NCBI GenBank assembly: GCA_963756545.1
Contig: CAVWNY010000002.1
Location: forward strand, 434,001 to 498,000
Direction of reading: 5' to 3'
Source of the DNA: DATFDN01 sp963756545
Lineage (GTDB): Bacteria > Pseudomonadota > Alphaproteobacteria > Acetobacterales > Acetobacteraceae
Length of the DNA stretch: 64,000 nucleotides
The notes beneath the pieces were generated by a model. It did not search any database and was not told the DNA's origin. It was given only the letters and a program-made list of their open reading frames with translations. How positions within the stretch are numbered: the stretch's first letter is position 1; every line of letters starts with the position of its first letter. Of the stretch, positions 31,917-40,105 are shown piece after piece. The translations under genes were made by a program, and so were the position numbers.

Positions 31917-33048
31917 CTACTCGGCGGCGGTTTGCGTGTGCTGTCCGCCCTCGCGCGCAACCCCGCCGAGCGCCCGGCCGGCGAGCGATGCCTGACGTCC
32001 CTTGTTGGCGAGGTCCGAGAGCGACACGACGCCGACCAATCGCTTGGCCCGGTTCACCACCGGAAGGCGGCGAACCTGCTGTTCGGCCATGTTATCGGCG
32101 ACGTCACCAAGAGTTCTCGTCTTCGAACACATAGCGCACCTCGGGCGTCATCACCTCGCGCACCTTGGTGCGCGCCGGGTCGCGGCCCTCGGCGATCAGG
32201 CGAACGGCGACGTCTCGGTCGGTGATCATGCCCACCAGCCGGTCGCCCTCGCCTACCGGCAGCGCGCCGGTGTCGTTGTCGCGCATCAGCCGCGCCGCCT
32301 GTTGCACCGTGTCTTCGGGATTGGCGAGGCGCGGTTCGCGGTCCATCACGTCCGATACCCGGCCGCCCTGCTGCTCCACCCCGTTGCCGCGTGCGTTGCT
32401 CTCTTGGCGCCGCTGCTCAAGCTGCTGTTCGAACGGACGCATGGTCTGGTCCGCCGCCCGGCGGACCGAGCGGACGAGCGCCGCGCTTCCCTCGACCAGC
32501 GTATCCAGGTAATCGCGCATGAAGCGCTGTTGCAGCAGCAGCAACTGGTTCGGGTTGCCGAGGCGCAGCAATTCCTGCGCGGAGCGCAGGTTGGTCTCGA
32601 TCACGCCCGATACCAGGCGCTCCATCCCGTGCCGCATATCCTCGACGCTGTCGTCGGCCATTCGCGGCATGACCATCAGCGCGCGAATGTCCTGCGCACT
32701 TTCCTGCACCACCCGGGCCATCCTCTGCGCCGCCTGCTGCATCTGTTCGGTCGCGTTCGCGAACAGACGTTGCTGGCCATCGGCGAACGTGCGCGCGCCG
32801 TGGCGCGTCGCGGCGCCGGCGACCTCGCCCAGATGGCGCATCGTCTCCTCGCCCGCCTGCACGCCGTGCCGCGCCGCCTGAGCGGTCGCACCCGCGCCTT
32901 CGCGCAGCGCCGCGCCGGCGGCTTGGCTGGCCTGCTCCGCCGCGGCGGCGCCGCGCTGCACGCTATCGCTCGCTCCCGTCGTGGCGCGGACCGCTGCCCG
33001 GATCTGCTCCTGCTGGTCGGTGGATTTCTTGTCGGATTGATCAGCCAT
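31917..33048 (-). pseudogene. phasin-like / CBS-pair fusion protein, broken by a +1 frameshift
   Basis: The first ~230 codons from ATG 33048 encode a Gln/Ala-rich helical region ending in a phasin-like segment (RFMRDYLDTLVEGSAALVRS, QTMRPFEQQLEQRRQ). A first CBS domain follows (VSDVMDREPRL, LPVGEGDRLVGMITDRDVAVR), and the second CBS begins (VREVMTPEVRYVFEDE), then stops at TGA near 32104. The rest (TLGDVADNMAEQQVRRLPVVN, LVGVVSLSDLA) is in the next frame, ending at 31917. Removing one T at 32114-32115 (an A on the coding strand) restores ~376 residues. CBS pairs sense adenosyl nucleotides; phasins coat PHB granules. Confidence 0.82.
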
Positions 33049-33432
33049 TATACGTCCATCCTATTGCATCGAATTGCGGTTGCTGAGTTGAAGACACGCC
33101 TCACGGCATGCGTGCTCCCGAACGAGAGCATCTCGCCTTGCCGACACATGATCGCCTGAGACGCTGCCAGACACCGTTCGGGCGGGCCTTCCAGCGTGTG
33201 TGCGGTCTGGCTCCGCATGCACCGCCTTCGGCGTGAGGTCCGTCGCTCGCGAACCGCGAGGTCGACCGAAGTTATGGGCCATGCCGCCGTCGAGGTCCAC
33301 CCACCTCCCGCATACGTGAGCGGGCTTCCCGCCGAAAAACATCAGGCGGCATCTAAGAACTTTGCTTTGGACAACATGCTGGCCAGAACGCGGGCACAGC
33401 TCCCTGAACGCAATTGCCGAGGTATCCTGGCG
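33049..33432. other. 384-bp region without a supported gene
   Basis: It lies between the start of the phasin-CBS gene and the stop of pdeM. Open frames here are short, basic and lack ribosome sites; the longest (33061-33342 minus, 93 codons) shows no recognisable motif. The base composition is slightly more AT-rich than the surroundings near 33340-33440. It must contain the promoter of the phasin-CBS gene; I see no clear hexamers. Confidence 0.45.
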
Positions 33433-34131
33433 CTAATTTTGCGGTATCCCGACGCAGCCGCCGTTCCCATTCAATGCGAAGCTGAACAGCCGCTCGCGTC
33501 CCAAAAGGAACACCCGTCCGCCGCGCGGGAACAGGCGCGAGATGGCGGGGTTTCTCACGTCCAGGCCGCCGGTGTAGGCCCCGAACGCGGGCATGACGAC
33601 CCGCCGCGCGTCGGCCACGAAGCAGGGGCGGCAGACGGCGGTACCGCGCGCGGGCACCGCGACCTTGGGGTGGAAATGCCCGCTGACTTCCCCGGCTTCA
33701 AAGCGCAGTTCCGCCTGATGGCGAAACACCAGCGGTCCCGCTCTGAAAACCGAGACGGACTCCCCGCCCAGCCCCTCGGGCGGCGCAGGATCATGGTTGC
33801 CGCGCACCCACACCAACCGCAGCGTCGCGGCGATGGCGCCGAGCCGTGCCGCCTCCGCGTGCGCCAGACGCGACGCGCCCCTGGCGTCGTGAAAGGAATC
33901 GCCCAATGCGACCAGCACGCGCGGGCGCCAATGACGCAGCAGCACCGCCAGTCGGTCGAGGGTCAGTTGCGTGTCCCACGGCGGCAGCAGCATTCCGCGC
34001 GGCGCGAAAGACGAGCCTTTCTCTAGATGCAGATCGGAGACGGCGAGCAGTTCGCCGTCCGGCCAATAGAGCGCGCCACCCGGATCGAGCATCAACCGCT
34101 CGCCCGCCAGATGCAGCGGCGCGGGGATCAT
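33433..34131 (-). CDS. pdeM: ligase-associated DNA damage response endonuclease PdeM
   Basis: A 232-residue calcineurin-like metallophosphatase of the PdeM type. Metal motifs are AVSDLHLEKGSSF, VALGDSFHDARG, WVRGNHDP and SGHFHPK. In characterised operons PdeM accompanies an Lhr-like helicase, an ATP-dependent DNA ligase and a metallo-beta-lactamase exonuclease in repair. Here only the helicase is adjacent, overlapping by 4 bases (34128-34131). Other calcineurin-like activities remain possible, but the gene pairing supports the call. Confidence 0.9.
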   Translation of the reverse strand: MIPAPLHLAGERLMLDPGGALYWPDGELLAVSDLHLEKGSSFAPRGMLLPPWDTQLTLDRLAVLLRHWRPRVLVALGDSFHDARGASRLAHAEAARLGAIAATLRLVWVRGNHDPAPPEGLGGESVSVFRAGPLVFRHQAELRFEAGEVSGHFHPKVAVPARGTAVCRPCFVADARRVVMPAFGAYTGGLDVRNPAISRLFPRGGRVFLLGRERLFSFALNGNGGCVGIPQN

Positions 34132-36650
34132 GCGCGGCGGTCGAACAGGTCGCGTTGCGTCGGCCGCCGGTCGCGCGCGGCATTGGCGCGATGCACAGGC
34201 GGCACGCGCCGCACGGGGACGGCCGGCGGTTCGGCCGTGCCCATCGCCTCGGCCACGATCGCCTCCGCCTCGGCGAGCAGCGCGTCCTCGTCCTCGGCCG
34301 AACGCACGCTCTCCCGCCCGATCTCCAGCAGCACCGGCACTGCGAGCGGGGAAACCCGCGAGAGCGCCATGTGAACGATCCGCCCGCGCACCCGCGCGAG
34401 CATCCCGGCGACGCGCCCGAGATCGATCATCCCCGCGGCGGCGTCGGCGCGCGTGGCGCGGAGCAGGACGTGGTCCGGCTGATGGCGGCGCAGCACGTCG
34501 TAGATCAGATCGCTGTTCACCGTCACCTGCCTGCGGTTCTTCTCCGCCCCCGGATGATGGCGCTCGATCAGCCCGGCGATCACCGCAACGTTGCGAAACG
34601 TCCGGCGCAGCATGGAGCTGTCGGCCATCCAGGCTTCCAGGTCGTCGCCCAGCATGTCTTCATCGAACAGCGCCGCCGGATCGGTCGGCTGGTTGGCCGA
34701 CCACACGCCGAGGACGTAGTCGGTCGCGACGAACCCCAACGGCGCCATCCCTGCCCGCTCCATGCGCTTGGTCGCCAGCATCCCCAGCGTCTGGTGCGCG
34801 TTGCGCCCCTCGAAGGGATAGGCAACAAGAAACCAGCGTCCGCCGCGTGGAAAAGTCTCTATCAGCAGATCGCGCCGCCCGGGAAGGCGTGATCGCGCGC
34901 GTTGCAGCCGCAACCAGTCGCGCACGCCTTCGGGAAAGGCGCCCCAGCGCGCCGGGTCCTGCAACAAGGCCCGCACGCCGTCGGCGAGGTTCGTCGTAAG
35001 CGGCAGCCGCCCGCCCTCATAGGCCGGGACCATCGGCTCCCCCTGCCCGCCTTCGGCCGCCTCGACCCAGGTTTCGCGCAATCGCAGAAAGCGCAGCAGG
35101 CGGCCGGCGAACATGAAGGTGTCGCCGGGCCGAAGGAGCGAGACGAAATACTCCTCGACCTCGCCCAAGCTCGGCCCCGCCCCCCGCCTGCCGGCCAGGC
35201 GCACCTTGATGAGCGGAGCCTCGACGATGGTGCCGATGTTCATCCGGTGCTGCCGGGCAACCCGCGTGGACCGGACATGCATCATCCCCTCGGCGTCGCG
35301 AAACAGCTTGCGATAGCGATCATAGGCGCCCAGCGCATAGCCGCCGTTCTCGACAAAGCCCAGCACATCGTCGAAATCCCGTCGGCTCAGCCCGGCATAG
35401 GGCGCGGCGCCGCGCACCTCGGCGTACATCGCGTCGGGGTGGAACGGCGCGGCGCAAGCCAGCCCCAGCAGGTGCTGGGCCAGCACGTCCAGCCCGCCGG
35501 GCCGGGGCGGGTCGCCGTCCAGTGCGCGTGCCGCGACGCCGGCCATCGCGGCCTCGCATTCCAGCACCTCGAATCGATTGGCCGGCACCAGCAGGGCGCG
35601 CGAGGGCTCGTCCATCCGGTGATTGGCGCGCCCGACCCGCTGGAGCAGGCGCGAGACACCCTTGGGGGCGCCGACCTGGATCACCTGATCGACGCCGCCC
35701 CAGTCGATGCCGAGGTCGAGCGAGGAGGTCGCGACCACGGCGCGCAGCCGCCCCTCCGCCATCGCCGCCTCGACCTTGCGGCGCTGCGCCACCTCCAGGC
35801 TTCCGTGATGCAGCGCGATGGGCAGCACGGGATCGTTGAGGCGCCAGAGGGCCTGGAACATCATCTCGGCCTGCGCGCGCGTGTTGACGAACACGATCGT
35901 CATGCCGGCGTCGCGGATGCGGGCGATGACCCGGGGCGCGGCCTCAAGGCCCATGTGCCCACTCCAGGATAGCTCGCCCTCGGGCACCATCAGCGCGAGA
36001 TCGGGGACGGCGCCGCTCGTCTCCTCGATGATGCGCGCAGCGCCGACATAGGCGCCGATCGCGTCCGGGTGCGCCACCGTGGCCGACAGGCCCACCCTGC
36101 GCAGTCCTGGCGCCAGCCGCCCGAGGCGGGCCGCACAGAGGGAGAACTGGTCGCCGCGCTTGGTGCCGGCCAGAGCGTGCACCTCGTCCATCACCACGGT
36201 GGTCAGGCCGCCGAACAGCGCCGGCGCGTCAGGCAGCGACAGCAGCAGCGCCAGGCTTTCGGGGGTGGTGAGCAGGATGTGAGGCGGCGCGGCGCGCTGG
36301 CGCGCCCGGCGGTTCGCGGGCGTGTCGCCGGTGCGCGTCTCGATGGCGATGGGCAAGCCCATCTCCTCGACCGGGTGCAGGAGGTTGCGCGCGATGTCGG
36401 TCGCCAGCGCCTTGAGCGGACTGACATAGAGCGTGTGCAGGCCGGGGCGCGGACGTTGGGCGAGATCGATCAGGCTCGGCAGGAAGCCGGCCAGCGTCTT
36501 GCCCCCGCCCGTGGGAGCGATCAGCAGGACGCTTTCGCCCGCGCGCGCCGCGGCGAGCATCGCAAGCTGATGCGCGCGCGGCTGCCAGCCCCGCGCAGCG
36601 AACCACGCGGCGAAGGGTTCGGGGAACGGCGGGGCGCTCGGTTCGTTCAT
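34128..36650 (-). CDS. ligase-associated DNA damage response DEXH-box helicase (Lhr-like)
   Basis: An 840-residue superfamily 2 helicase: motif I LIAPTGGGKTLAGFLP (~residues 43-58), motif Ia YVSPLKALATDIARN, motif II VVMDEVHAL (DEVH), motif III SATVAHP, motif V/VI VVATSSLDLGIDWGGVD and QRVGRANHR, then the long Lhr-core C-terminal region with the WH and beta-barrel domains. It unwinds 3'-tailed DNA, with preference for RNA:DNA hybrids in characterised Lhr. It is followed by pdeM with a 4-base overlap. The ligase and exonuclease partners are not in the window. Confidence 0.93.
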   Translation of the reverse strand: MNEPSAPPFPEPFAAWFAARGWQPRAHQLAMLAAARAGESVLLIAPTGGGKTLAGFLPSLIDLAQRPRPGLHTLYVSPLKALATDIARNLLHPVEEMGLPIAIETRTGDTPANRRARQRAAPPHILLTTPESLALLLSLPDAPALFGGLTTVVMDEVHALAGTKRGDQFSLCAARLGRLAPGLRRVGLSATVAHPDAIGAYVGAARIIEETSGAVPDLALMVPEGELSWSGHMGLEAAPRVIARIRDAGMTIVFVNTRAQAEMMFQALWRLNDPVLPIALHHGSLEVAQRRKVEAAMAEGRLRAVVATSSLDLGIDWGGVDQVIQVGAPKGVSRLLQRVGRANHRMDEPSRALLVPANRFEVLECEAAMAGVAARALDGDPPRPGGLDVLAQHLLGLACAAPFHPDAMYAEVRGAAPYAGLSRRDFDDVLGFVENGGYALGAYDRYRKLFRDAEGMMHVRSTRVARQHRMNIGTIVEAPLIKVRLAGRRGAGPSLGEVEEYFVSLLRPGDTFMFAGRLLRFLRLRETWVEAAEGGQGEPMVPAYEGGRLPLTTNLADGVRALLQDPARWGAFPEGVRDWLRLQRARSRLPGRRDLLIETFPRGGRWFLVAYPFEGRNAHQTLGMLATKRMERAGMAPLGFVATDYVLGVWSANQPTDPAALFDEDMLGDDLEAWMADSSMLRRTFRNVAVIAGLIERHHPGAEKNRRQVTVNSDLIYDVLRRHQPDHVLLRATRADAAAGMIDLGRVAGMLARVRGRIVHMALSRVSPLAVPVLLEIGRESVRSAEDEDALLAEAEAIVAEAMGTAEPPAVPVRRVPPVHRANAARDRRPTQRDLFDRRA

Positions 36651-36678
36651 GTCGGTTAGAGCAAACGGTCAGCGATGA

Positions 36679-36693
36679 GAACACAAGGGAAAC
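36679..36693 (-). promoter_or_regulatory. possible degenerate LexA box upstream of the Lhr helicase gene
   Basis: GAAC-ACAAGGG-AAAC differs at one base from the alphaproteobacterial operator GAAC-N7-GAAC and lies 28-42 bases before the helicase start. A one-mismatch hit of this short motif is common by chance. Confidence 0.25.
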
Positions 36694-36852
36694 CTTGCGG
36701 TCGCCTAAGGGGCTGCGCTCAACCCCGCGGCCCGGGCATTCACAAGAGTGTTAGACGTGGCCTTTCGATGGCCGCAATGCCATCATCGTTTCTCCTTCTG
36801 GACCGCGTTTCCCGTAATGGTTAATGGTCGCCACAACCGGAGAGAGAATGCC

Positions 36853-37077
36853 ATGACACGGAAGTTCGCACTGAACGCGCTGGCCGGCACGCTTCTTCTC
36901 GCGCTGGCCGCTTGCGGCTACACGCCCGGGCAGCGGGCGGTCTCGGGCGGGCTGCTCGGGGCGGGTGGCGGAGCGGCGCTCGGCGCGATCACGGGCGTCG
37001 GCGCGGGGACTGGCGCCCTGGTCGGCGGCGGTGCTGGCGCGCTTGGCGGCGCGGTGACCTCTCCGCGCGGGCTGTGA
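36853..37077 (+). CDS. small glycine-zipper lipoprotein
   Basis: A 74-residue protein with a lipoprotein signal: hydrophobic residues ~7-20 and lipobox LAAC (Cys ~21). The mature part is a Gly/Ala zipper (GGLLGAGGGAALGAITGVGAGTGALVGGGAGALGG), as in small osmotic or envelope-associated lipoproteins. ATG 36853 follows GGAGAGAG. The ATG at 36848 leads to a stop after two codons. The role is unknown; insertion in the outer membrane is inferred from the lipobox with no Asp at +2. Confidence 0.85.
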   Translation: MTRKFALNALAGTLLLALAACGYTPGQRAVSGGLLGAGGGAALGAITGVGAGTGALVGGGAGALGGAVTSPRGL

Positions 37078-37139
37078 TCGCGCGCCGAGGGGTGACTTGA
37101 TGTGGTAAGGACTGGCCCTCGCCGTCGGGACGGTGTTCA

Positions 37140-37406
37140 GTGGCCGGCGACGTTTTGCCGGCCACCGGAAGCCCTTTGCCCTTCATCAACCGCCTTGCGC
37201 TCCTTCTCGCGTGCCTGCCGGCGCTGGCCGGCTGCGCGGGGTCGGCCGAGAGCCTCGGCCTGACCGGCGCGCCGCTGACCGCACCGCCGGCGGAGGCCTC
37301 GGACGCGACGATCGGACTGCCTGGGGTCAATCCCGGTACGGGTCCCTACACGCCGAGCCTGCTCCCCAGCACGGGGGCGGGCCGGTATTTCGGCTACGGA
37401 GACTGA
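37140..37406 (+). CDS. small putative lipoprotein
   Basis: An 88-residue protein if GTG 37140 is the start. A TTG at 37176 (MPFINRL...) would give a cleaner signal peptide. Either way a lipobox LAGC (Cys ~32 from GTG) follows a hydrophobic helix (LALLLACLPALAG). The mature part is ~57 residues, rich in Pro, Gly and Thr, ending in GRYFGYGD. I do not recognise it. Its end is 3 bases before the convergent motA stop. Confidence 0.65.
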   Translation: MAGDVLPATGSPLPFINRLALLLACLPALAGCAGSAESLGLTGAPLTAPPAEASDATIGLPGVNPGTGPYTPSLLPSTGAGRYFGYGD

Positions 37407-37409
37407 CCT

Positions 37410-38279
37410 CTAGCCGCCTTCCTGAGCCGTCTGGACCGCCCCTTCCAACTCCTGGAAGCTCGGCATCAGCGGGTTGGGAACCATCTTCCGCCCCGTCTCG
37501 ACGCTGACCTGCGGGGCGTTGCCATGCAGATGGGCCACCAGCACGGCGCGGATCACCTCGAAATACTTGGCCTCCTCCTCGATCACCGACTTGAGGCGGG
37601 CGGCGACGGGGGCTGCCAGCCCGTAGGCGAGCAGCACGCCCAGGAACGTTCCGGTCAACGCGCCGGCGATCATGCCGCCGAGCACCGCCGGGGGCTGGTC
37701 GATGTGCGACATCGTCTTGATGACGCCGAGCACGGCGGCGACGATCCCGAGCGCGGGCAGAGCATCGGCGATCGATTGCAGCGCGTGCGCCCCGTGCAGC
37801 TCCTCTTGCAGGGTCTTGCGGAGTTCGCGGGCGATGACGTCCTCGATCTGGTTGGGATCGTCGGCGTTCATCCCGACCATGCGCAGATAGTCGCAGATCA
37901 TGGAGCGCGCGAAGTCGTTGCCCAGCACCTTGGGGAACCGGCGGAAGGCATCGCTCTCCTGCGGATTTTCGATATGCGGCTCGACCGCCATCGCGCCCTT
38001 GGTGCTGGCCAGGCGGACGAGCAGGTAAAGAAGGCTCAGCAGGTCGACGTAGTCGGTCTTGGCGTAGGCCGAGCCCTTCAGCGCCTTCGCCAAGCCGCCC
38101 AGCGTGTGTTTGACGTCGTGCAGGCTGTTGGCCATCACGAAGCTGCCGATTGCGGCCCCGCCGATGGTCGCCATCTCGAACGGGAGCGATCCAAGCAGCG
38201 CGCCCATGCTGCCGCCCTCGACGGCGTAGGTGCCGAACACGCACAGCATCAGGAATCCGAACCCGCCGAGCGCCAGCAT
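37410..38279 (-). CDS. motA: flagellar motor stator protein MotA
   Basis: A 289-residue MotA with four membrane helices (two near the N-terminus, two at ~175-225: LPALGIVAAVLGVIKTM and GGMIAGALTGTFLGVLLAYG) and a large cytoplasmic loop with charged residues that contact FliG (RSMICDYLRMV, EELHGAHALQSIAD). It forms the proton channel with MotB. It lies 9 bases downstream of motB, and no other flagellar genes are in the window. In this operon motB comes first, the reverse of the usual motA-motB order. Confidence 0.93.
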   Translation of the reverse strand: MLALGGFGFLMLCVFGTYAVEGGSMGALLGSLPFEMATIGGAAIGSFVMANSLHDVKHTLGGLAKALKGSAYAKTDYVDLLSLLYLLVRLASTKGAMAVEPHIENPQESDAFRRFPKVLGNDFARSMICDYLRMVGMNADDPNQIEDVIARELRKTLQEELHGAHALQSIADALPALGIVAAVLGVIKTMSHIDQPPAVLGGMIAGALTGTFLGVLLAYGLAAPVAARLKSVIEEEAKYFEVIRAVLVAHLHGNAPQVSVETGRKMVPNPLMPSFQELEGAVQTAQEGG

Positions 38280-38288
38280 GCTCGCCCG

Positions 38289-39356
38289 TCAGCCCGAAGG
38301 GGCGGGCGTGGCCGGCGGCACCACCGCCTCGGCTCCGCGCAGCACGGTGATGGCGATGCGCCGATTGGCCGGCGCGAGCGGCTGGGCGGGGAGCAGAAGA
38401 TCATGGTCGGCATGGCCCGTCACGTCGCGGACCCGCCGGTCGGGCAGCCCCGCCTCGGCCAGCATTCGCCGCGCGGCGTTCGCCCGTTCGGCCGAAAGCT
38501 CCCAGTTCGTCCGGTCGGGACCGGGATACGGCGCGGCATCGGTGTGCCCCTCGATGGACACCTGTCCCGGGAGGCGCAGCAGCACTGGCGCGATCTTGGC
38601 GATGAGCAGCCTCGCCTCCTCGTTCGGCGCGGGCGAGCCAGTAGCGAACATGGCTTGGCGTTCCCGATCCAGCAGTTGGATGCGCAGCCCCTCGGGGGTG
38701 ACGTCCACGGCGATCTGCCCGGCCACCTCCGCCAGTTTCGGATCGTGCGCCACCGCCTGCCTGATCTCCTCGGCAGCATGCTCGAACCGGCGCTGCTCCG
38801 CCGCCTGCGGTCCGACCTCCGCGGCGGGCGCGGCGGGTGGAGCCGATTGCCCGGAAGGCTGGGGCGCCGCACGTTCCTGCGCGCTCGCCAGCGTCTGCGC
38901 TGGCACGAGATTAGGTTGGCTGGGGTCGGTGCGCCGGACCTGATCTGTCGAACCCGCACCGCCGGCCGCGCCGTTCCGTTCGGCCTCAGCCGATGCGTCA
39001 GGGTCGTCCGCCGGCTCGGCGGGGACCGGGCGGCTGCCGGGGAGCACCTGGACCGACCCCCGATCGGAGACCAGCGCGCCGTGGTCAAAAGCCGTGTGCC
39101 CGCCGAACGGCTGGCCGGTTCCCGATGAGGCGTGGCTCATCAGGTTGTTCGGGCTGAAGTAGTCCGCCAGCCCCTTGCGCTGATCTTCCGTCGTTGCGTT
39201 CAGCAGCCACATGAGAAGGAAGAACGCCATCATCGCCGTCACGAAATCGGCGTAGGCGACCTTCCAGGCGCCGCCGTGATGCCCTTCGGCGGCGTGCTCC
39301 TCGCGTCGGATGATCTGGGGACGCCCCCTGTCCCGCTGCTTGCCCTGCCTCGCCAT
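38289..39356 (-). CDS. motB: flagellar motor protein MotB (OmpA-like peptidoglycan binding)
   Basis: A 355-residue MotB. The single membrane helix carries the proton-binding Asp (YADFVTAMMAFFLLMWLL), followed by the plug-region sequence SPNNLMSHASSGTG, a long Ala/Pro linker, and the OmpA-like peptidoglycan-binding domain (VSIEGHTDAAPYPGP, NWELSAERANAARRML, NRRIAITV). ATG 39356 is chosen because the upstream extension is Arg/Trp-rich and lacks family similarity. It anchors the stator to the cell wall and is followed by motA. Confidence 0.93.
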   Translation of the reverse strand: MARQGKQRDRGRPQIIRREEHAAEGHHGGAWKVAYADFVTAMMAFFLLMWLLNATTEDQRKGLADYFSPNNLMSHASSGTGQPFGGHTAFDHGALVSDRGSVQVLPGSRPVPAEPADDPDASAEAERNGAAGGAGSTDQVRRTDPSQPNLVPAQTLASAQERAAPQPSGQSAPPAAPAAEVGPQAAEQRRFEHAAEEIRQAVAHDPKLAEVAGQIAVDVTPEGLRIQLLDRERQAMFATGSPAPNEEARLLIAKIAPVLLRLPGQVSIEGHTDAAPYPGPDRTNWELSAERANAARRMLAEAGLPDRRVRDVTGHADHDLLLPAQPLAPANRRIAITVLRGAEAVVPPATPAPSG

Positions 39357-39536
39357 ACGCCCCCAGCGGTCCGGCCACCCCGGCCTGCCACGATGGCCCA
39401 CACTGGCCTGCCGATGCTTGACCGGTCGTTAACCGCGGTGATCCGAGGTTGCGACCCTCGCATGAAGCAACGATATTGCGCGTGAACACTCGTCCTTGAA
39501 ATGTCAGGAGCCGGTATGGCCGGCTGACCGCACCAG

Positions 39537-40019
39537 ATGAAGATGCCTCCCGAAGCCGAGACGCCGCTGCTGGACGCGATCGACCGCCGCATCCTGGCCG
39601 AATTGCAAGCTGACGGGCGGATGACGAACGTGGAGTTGGCCCGCCGGGCCGGCATCTCCGCCCCGCCCTGTTTGCGTCGCGTCCGCCGGCTGGAGGAAAC
39701 GGGCGTAATCCGCGGCTATCACGCCGATACCGACCCGCAGCGCCTGGGCTGGCAGATCACCGTCTTCGCGATCGTCGGACTGGACAGCCAGAAGGATCTC
39801 GTGCTCTCGGCGTTCGAGGCGCTGGTCGCCACCTGGCCCGAGGTGCGTGAGTGTCACATGATCCGCGGTGGTGGCGACTTCCTGCTGAAGCTGGTCGCGC
39901 GCGATACGGCGCATGAGAACCAGCTCACGCAACGCCTGACCGGCTCGCCCAACGTCAGCCGGGTGCAGACCTTGCAGACGATCAGCACCAGTCGGCTGCT
40001 TTCAGGGGTGCCGTTCTAG
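39537..40019 (+). CDS. Lrp/AsnC-family transcriptional regulator
   Basis: A 160-residue Lrp/AsnC regulator: N-terminal helix-turn-helix (LDAIDRRILAELQADGRMTNVELARRAGISAPPCLRRVRRLEETGVIRGY) and C-terminal RAM ligand/oligomerisation domain (ITVFAIVGLDSQ, PEVRECHMIRGGGDFLLKLVARD). These regulators respond to amino acids and often control a divergent transporter or metabolic gene. The neighbours here (motB divergent, emrB convergent) do not identify the target. Confidence 0.92.
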   Translation: MKMPPEAETPLLDAIDRRILAELQADGRMTNVELARRAGISAPPCLRRVRRLEETGVIRGYHADTDPQRLGWQITVFAIVGLDSQKDLVLSAFEALVATWPEVRECHMIRGGGDFLLKLVARDTAHENQLTQRLTGSPNVSRVQTLQTISTSRLLSGVPF

Positions 40020-40105
40020 ACTGCGGCCCACGCGCGAAAGGAAGGCATCGCAGCTCACATCGGCGGCACAAATAAGGCGCAGCCCGGCGGAGTGAAATTT
40101 GGCCT

